Below are positions 57,738-64,000 of a stretch of 64,000 nucleotides of DNA, one piece after another. Position numbers and translations under genes: made by a program. The notes under the pieces are model-generated. The model saw only the letters and a program-made list of their open reading frames with translations. It made no database searches and was not told where the DNA came from. Source of the stretch: Hyalella azteca (lineage: Eukaryota; Arthropoda; Malacostraca; Amphipoda; Hyalellidae); the NCBI RefSeq assembly GCF_000764305.2, contig NW_025931475.1:1-64000 (forward strand). The letters are read 5' to 3'. Position 1 is the first letter of the stretch; every line of letters begins with the position of its first letter.

Positions 57738-60700
57738 GGCGAGCACAATAGTGCATTTTTTCCATAAATGAGAAAATGCGCTAAAAAGACCAATAACCGC
57801 ACAAAATTTCAAGGCAGGAAATTCAAGAAGGCGCTTCAAGTAGGAGCGAGAATTGCCTGCCTTGAGCTGTCCTGAGCTTGGTCGTAAATAGGCGACTTTA
57901 CGACGCGTCTGAGAGCCGATCATTACGACTCGCGACTTTGTGATGGAGTCCTCTAGTGAAGTAGACATGACCGAGAGACCTTTGGCACTCTTGTGATGAC
58001 GTCATAATGAAGTCGTAAATTCAGAACTACGACTTGACACACTTTTGTGAAGACGTCACACAAAAAAAAAACGAACGGAAAGCTTGACGTAATATGCTGG
58101 AGACAACGATCGATTTTTAATAATAAGTATATCGAAGAAAAAATCCAGAAATCCCGTCACCGTACATGTAACATAGACATTGATGTATCAAAAGCTGTCG
58201 CATTCCTCGGCTTTCCATTGAGCCAAGTCACGCACAGACCACTGTATTCCAGCATATCAGTTCAATTCATCAGCAAGCAATGTATCACTTGAGTAAGGCG
58301 ATTCAATGGACTGAACGCTCCACTTAAGCCTACATAGCGAATATGTCGAATTCGGCATTAAATCGGCAAGGCGCAAGGCTTGCCGAGCGAAGCGGTTTGA
58401 CGGTGCGATGCCGTGCGTCAATGCGGGACTTTCAGTGGAAGCTAAAATCTCATTCGTGTCTCACGACAATTCTGCAGTTAGTGTAATGGGTAGAAATTAT
58501 TCCTAAGAGAATAGGTGAATCGACAAAAAGAATGTCAGGTCAGATGGAAATAAGTGAATCGAACACGATTTCTTGGGATCAGCGGCAAAGTCCGCCAGTG
58601 ACATCGCTAAATCATCCTCCTCGGGAGATAATGGAACCTTTATTGGAATTTTGGACCATCAGTCAGGGCGCAAACGGAACTGCCTGGTCACCGATAGCGA
58701 AAATAATACATAATGAATTTTATATTCTTGGAGTGGAAAATAGAACTGTGGGTATTTTGGATAATCCGAAATTAGTAAACAGTCAGATCAACATATTATA
58801 GTCGTAACATTCTGCCTGTAATCTTCAGAGCGGGATAGTTTCAAGACACAGCAATTTCCTGAAAACTGATATTCACTTTTTTAGCATTTACAATTGATTC
58901 AAGTTTTCAAATTTCACAAATTCATGCTACCATCCAGCATCAATACGTCAATAACAATTTCACAATAAAATAGCACGCCGCTGTCCTCTCTCGACTACTC
59001 CAAAGAGACGACAAGAAAACACACAGTGCTGATCGTCCCCGCCCCATTGCTTTAATTAAAAAGCACTCAGAGAAATGAGACTTTGTCCAAATAGCGATGC
59101 ACTGTTAGTCCATGTGTGGGTCATCGTGACCCAGTTTTTCATGGAAAAATGCCGTATCAGCTTCCTGGCTGGTCGAGATGAGCGTCGGGATGCACGCAAC
59201 GCCGCGCGTCTGGCGATGATGTGTTGACATCCGCAATTGTTTCGCCGAGGGCCGCTATATTAATTGTTGAACAAGCGAATAGTGCGGCAAGAAATGATCG
59301 CACAGACAATGAAGAAAAAACATACAAAATAGTTTGATGATATCAATCGATTTCGTTTTTTGAAACCGAGAGAAACAACATAATTCAGAACTTCTTAGCC
59401 CTCGAGCAAGCACCGTAACCTCCATAATATAACCCAAAATTTATCTAGATGTTAGTCCCGACCTTAACCATCGAAGGAGAAAATAACATTCAAAGCCAAA
59501 GAGGTAACCTAAGCCTTGATAGCTGCTAAATATTATACATAAATAGTTCAAGAAATACCGCAGAGCCTTGAAGATAACAATGAATCGAAATTCGGCATCG
59601 ATTAGCATGCATAAGCATTCGTAACTGGAGTGTTCATCGGCAATAGAAACCACAATGACCTTTTGAAACAACATCAAACATGTCGTCAAATGCGAGCGAT
59701 ACGCCTGCGAAAATTCTTGCTTGCATTAATGAAGCTACTCAAACGAACTAAAATATGCCCAGAAAACATACTAAGAGCGGGAAATATCTACAAAATTATT
59801 CATGAGCATGTGATGACTTCACAATTATCATGTCTAGAGCAAGCATAAAGCTCGTACAAATTGTTCTACCAAATAAAGGAACGACCCATCTAGTGAGCTG
59901 ATTATCTTTCAAGGGTAGCTATGGAGGGGAAGTTGGCTGCTGAAGATGAACTTCTAGAAGATCGCATGGCACTTGAGCAAACTTGGCAAGACGAGCAGCT
60001 TCTTTGAAGCGACGTTCGGCAGGTATAAAAAGAACCTAATTATAAGTCATTAAGAACACATTATTAGGTATAAAGAACACCCCATTAGCAGGGTGTCGAG
60101 TGCCAACGAAAGCGCCAGCCTCCTAATGGAACATCATTGAGTGGGTAAAATAAAGTTACTTATGAAAACGTGACAAAGACTGAATACATTCTAATTTTCT
60201 CGTTCAACTTTATCAAGTCGTTTTAAACCACAAGAAGATTCTCTAAGGGAGACAATTAAATTGTTATAGATTTATTTACGTATGACAAGCACATTCAGCA
60301 CAAGAACAAAATCGACATCTAACTTACGATGAGCTCGCTTTGTGTGAACTCCGGAGTTTGCGGCTACGTTAGTTCTACAATTACAGACGAATTTTTCCCG
60401 TCGGGCAGGACCAAATTTCCAACGATATATTACAGATAGAGGTGCGGATGACGAATGAGATGAATTCCCAATGAGATTCTCACGCCTTTTCAGTGAACTC
60501 ACGGATTTTGTTGAATTCATCACGCGAACAATATTTATGAATAAATTTTAGATGAATCATGGGTCATTATTTAGGTTAAAATTTACCAATTGTGCGACAG
60601 AAACTTCCGAATAGGTGTGCGAAATTTTCAAGTAAAAAATAGTGAAGTGAAATCCAAAAATTAGAAGTCCAGGAAAATACAAGAAACGGAAATTCATAAC

Positions 60701-62817
60701 TTTGATTCTTCCAGCAAAGCAAAAAAATTCCACTGCGACTATTTTTCTGAATTTAAATTGAGCGGAAAATCCAACCTTTAATGGGAACGGAACTAATTCA
60801 TGCCTGCATATCGTTAACAAACTATCTTAACCATGTTCAAATGTTGTACATATTAATTTCTGGTCACTGAAGCCAGAAAGGATGCAAAATTTACCAACAT
60901 TGTTGCAGTTGCCAGAAGCGATCGCGCGTTCAATTACTTTGTAAACACGACCGTTTCCATTGCAAAGCAAACTAGAATTGAGCTCAAGAGTCTTAAGGCT
61001 AACATTGAAAAGATTTCGAAGGCAAAGAACTTCCTTTTCAGACGTCAGAAAGGATTGAGATGAGATGCACGAGATTCCTTTCTATTGAAACACCAAAATG
61101 AAACGGCTAGGACTAAATTGCTGAAGAGGAAGTGAGAAGGATACAAATGTTCAGGTATGAAACTATCCAACTTCTGAGAGAAAAAACAACATCGGTGATA
61201 AAAACAAGACTTCTGTACATCCTAAGAGAAAAGCTACGCTGAAAGTCTTACAAAAGGCAGTCAATTCGATATGTACATCAAGATAGTCGGCAAGAGAGCT
61301 TTGGAGGAACAAAATACTGTTTTCTGAAGACGACGTTCATTACATCGTTTTGAGATCCTCAATAAGAAATTAGTAGCCTTTTTCTTTGAAAATGAAACTG
61401 ATATTAGGATAAAGGCTATAGCAAAAAAAAAAACAGACGCCTTTCGGTGGAAAATTTTGCGATCTGTTTCGGTTATTAAACAGTAGCTATACATTTCAAA
61501 TTTGGTAGTTGATCACCACTGTAGGGTTTTATGTTATATGCCAGTGCAACAAATAGCTTTAACAAATTATAACTGAGAATTTACCGATAACTTTGCACTA
61601 CACGCGAATAAGAATGAATAACAGAGCACATAACTGGGAGCCTCATATAACTTTCTCCAAGTTTACCTCGACAGTAGCGAATGTTGTCATTGCGATCACG
61701 TTCACATGGCCATGAGCTCGCGTGAGATCTGAAATTGTGAATTCATTGCGATATTTATAGAAATTAAATTTAATCGGGATCTCGCCCCCAGCATATTGAC
61801 GATTTAATTACATTCAGAGGAGTTACTGCTTTTATCTGAAGCTAGAAAATCGCTGAGACATCACTTTCAGCGAGCGAGGTCAGCGCAGAGTGAGTGAGCA
61901 ATTGCAATTAAATAGAAACTAACAACAGCAAAAATGAATGACTTGCTCCGAATAATCAATTCTGAGATGTAAAACCTGCGAGAATGCATGATTTTGACGC
62001 AAATAAATGCTTTTTATAACTGTATCACTGATAAATTAAATAAATTGATTACTGCATCACCTAATTTAAGACAAATATTTAAACTCGTATTTCATATAAT
62101 AAAGGTTAATGTCATGACAACTAATTGCAAAAGAATAAAAAATTCAAAGTAACTAATTGCATGTCAAAGGATCATCCTGTGACGAAGCCATCATTGGTGC
62201 TAACCAATTCCACGTCATCCCACCCTGCGCTCTCATGAGGACCTCGTAAAGCCACAAATTAATATGGCCACCACACGCAATTCACGCGTCCATGGAGCAT
62301 AAAAAAACATGATCAATTACTTCACTATAGAAACGTTGGCGGCGCTACAAGCGCGGGTACTGTCTATTCCCGGGGGAGATGGGAAAGATCTTTTTTTCTG
62401 AACCCATCTAACGTAGGTTCATAAAATAAAGTAAATAATATCGACAACAAAACGAATGCGGTCAGCGTTAGAACTCGAATACTGTCAAACACGAATAAGA
62501 TTTACGAGCGTTCCGAGCATGAGCTGGATAAACTCTTATTGGACATGCAGCCATCTTGAAAAATGAGACAGCGAGCAAGAGAAAGCTGACCATTAAATCC
62601 TCTGAACCTTTTAATACAAGAACACTTTTTCAAATTTCCCGGTGATATTGGATTGCACCTACGGTTCGGAGTCGATCGAGTAATTCAAAATACATGGGAA
62701 TGCAGTTATTTTTCATGTACATATATGGTGCCGTAAGTAGTGGAGTGACTCGGTGCAATACTGAAGAAAAATATTGGACCGTAACGGAAGTATTTACCAG
62801 TTTGCCGTTCAACTCAC

Positions 62818-63237
62818 CTTAAGCACGTAGATGGTGCCGGACTCGGGATCAATGGAGAAGGCAGCCCGGCGACGCGTCCAGTGTTTGCTCTTGGAGACCG
62901 AGGGCGGTGCGACGGCGGGGGGCGGCGCCCCTGGAGACCGAAGCGCCGGACCCGCGAGACCGAGGACGATGTCACTGACGAGCGACGAAGAGACCGGGAG
63001 AAGTCGTAACGACGACTTTGCTATGGGTGTCAATTCTGGCTGATGTGGTGTACTCAGAGACGATGATCTTGATTGGGGAAAATATTGACGTCTCGTAGCT
63101 TCATTGTTAAGATTATCATTGTGGAGGTTAGGATTGGGATCCTGAGGGTGGGGGTCCTGGGCTTGGGAGACCCCGTCCCCACTGAGGGAGTAGCGCAGCA
63201 CTCCCCAGCTGCCACCATCACGATCCCGCGCGACCAC
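62818..63237 (-). CDS. Cadherin exon with long proline/asparagine-rich insert, right arm
   Basis: After a TATTTTTTTCAG acceptor it reads VVARDRDGGSWGVLRYSLSG, then about 85 residues of low-complexity sequence (HPQDPNPNLHNDNLNNE, RSSSLSTPHQPEL, PGAPPPAVAPPSV). It returns to cadherin sequence with AAFSIDPESGTIYVLK and a GTGAGT donor. It is 420 bp, phase 0/0. The A-x-D-x-D-G-G, Y-S-L and F-x-I-D-x-x-S-G motifs are cadherin hallmarks. The insert sits between the first strands of the repeat. In the left arm only the last 11 bp fall in the window. Confidence 0.9.
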
Positions 63238-64000
63238 CTGAAAAAAATATTCAGTAAACATGTTACCATATTGAAAACCATCAACCACAAAGTGATGATT
63301 TTCCATTAATGAAAGAAACCAATAAATTCCTAGAAATTCATTTCTCTCCGGATTTTCTAAAACTTATTCTTCCTGGGATAATTTCAGCTCAAGAATACTC
63401 GATTCCAGTTTATGGGCCTAAGCCGACCAAATTTCAGTAGGCGTATTTGTTATGAATGCGAGGCAATGAGACCTCGCGACAGGAAGGCGCGCTCTTCATC
63501 AGAACTCAGATCAGGAATCCAAGTAGCATTGGAAACACCATAAAAGCCCAAATACGAGCATTGGAATCGAATAAGGAATATCGGGAATTGCTACCCAATT
63601 GTAAATAACAGTTGAATCATCACCGGCGTATCACCGGCCATGCATGGCCACCGATAAACCGCTGATGTTGCTTGCAGAGTTTAGTCTTGCAACGAACGCA
63701 TATGAAGAACATGCATACAGCAGTGAGTACAGCTTTTACTGCAGGCTCATATCAGAGCTCAAATGGCAAGTCGCTGGCGTTATAAAATTTATACAGGAAC
63801 GTTACTGACCACTACATTGTAAGGAAATTTCAATAATCACATGAACGTTAAAGATTGCTACATCAAACGACAAGTATTTTATCTATTGCATAAAGTCAAA
63901 CTAGATCGTGCTCGGTCAGTCATAAGTATTTGGAAGTGAAAAGTTTCTGTTATTGGGGTAGAAACTATATATTGATTCGACATTTTAGTACAATAGGATA
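63238..64000 (-). other. Upstream intron of the right-arm gene
   Basis: About 760 bp lie beyond the first visible exon. No exon, RNA gene or repeat family is recognisable here. The 5' part of the gene, including signal peptide and first cadherin repeats, must lie beyond the window. Confidence 0.5.

Larger units (their letters stand above)
53766..62817 (-). other. Long intron of the right-arm cadherin gene
   Basis: About 9 kb hold no gene I can support. It mirrors the left-arm intron in reverse, with the 48-bp satellite at 57,170-57,450, a (GACA/GACG)n run at 57,700-57,737, one residual 27-bp unit near 59,400-59,430 and the exon-proximal sequence at 62,630-62,817. Confidence 0.65.
36266..63237 (-). 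pseudogene. CadN: Neural-cadherin-like receptor, right-arm inverted copy, with two internal deletions
   Basis: This is a second copy of the left-arm cadherin gene in opposite orientation. The inferred exons, in transcript order, are 63237-62818, 53765-53588, 49719-49486, 46451-46056, 45728-45592, 44424-44362, 43785-43548, 43015-42804, 42461-42172, 41748-41589, 41132-40945, 40338 to about 40258 fused to the rest of a LamG2 exon ending at 39808, 39480-39255, 38757-38648, 37859-37725, 37418-37101, 36949-36803 and 36279-36266. Splice phases agree with the left copy up to 40338. A deletion after 44362 removes one cadherin repeat in frame. A second deletion fuses the first EGF exon to the LamG2 repeat in another frame, and that frame reaches a stop at 40101-40103. 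LamG1 and the middle EGF are absent. Exons downstream of the break are otherwise open and close to the left copy, so the damage looks recent. An unusual allele or an assembly error could give the same picture. Confidence 0.7.

Overview
The window looks like nuclear DNA from an arthropod, most likely a crustacean. It is AT-rich, its genes are split into many short GC-richer exons with GT-AG boundaries, and it carries tRNA-derived SINE copies, CR1/Jockey-like LINE fragments, hAT-like and Tc1-like MITEs and many minisatellites. There is no bacterial-style gene, no operon and no CRISPR array. The species assignment is inference; the exon structure was read directly.

The dominant feature is a huge imperfect inverted repeat covering almost the whole window. 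Its left arm (about 1-31,040, + strand) and right arm (about 36,266-63,237, - strand) each carry the 3' two thirds of the same gene. The gene is a neural-cadherin-type (CadN/DN-cadherin-like) adhesion receptor with several cadherin repeats, a cysteine-containing membrane-proximal region, EGF, LamG, EGF, LamG, two EGF-like modules, one transmembrane helix and a cytoplasmic tail. The two copies point tail to tail at a spacer of about 5 kb (31,040-36,265). Their 5' exons lie outside the window on both sides.

Left arm: the 23 exon segments I could place from 1 to 31,036 keep one consistent splice phase. They give about 1,807 codons ending at a TAG just before what would have been the last splice donor. 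Right arm: its exons align one for one from 63,237 to 36,266, but two deletions distinguish it. One removes exactly one cadherin repeat in frame (junction near 44,362). The other fuses the first EGF exon to the LamG2 minisatellite out of frame (junction near 40,258), so LamG1, the middle EGF and the start of LamG2 are gone. The left copy therefore looks intact through the ectodomain and membrane segment. The right copy looks like a recently damaged paralogue, a damaged allele, or an assembly product.

Exons of the two arms are nearly identical, while introns differ by many substitutions, indels, tandem-repeat copy numbers and private transposon insertions. Several short tandem duplications sit exactly at exon boundaries in the left arm. 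The long introns (12-10,429 and 53,766-62,817) hold no recognisable gene. They contain matching degenerate sequence, a 27-bp minisatellite expanded only on the left, and a roughly 48-bp satellite present in both arms with different copy number.

The spacer holds an hAT-like MITE with near-perfect 8-bp target duplications, a SINE, a smaller inverted pair built of TCCCGG/GAGACGAGAC motifs, and a cluster of TTCTAGAA-type sites resembling heat-shock elements. All calls come from reading by eye; no alignment or database search was run.
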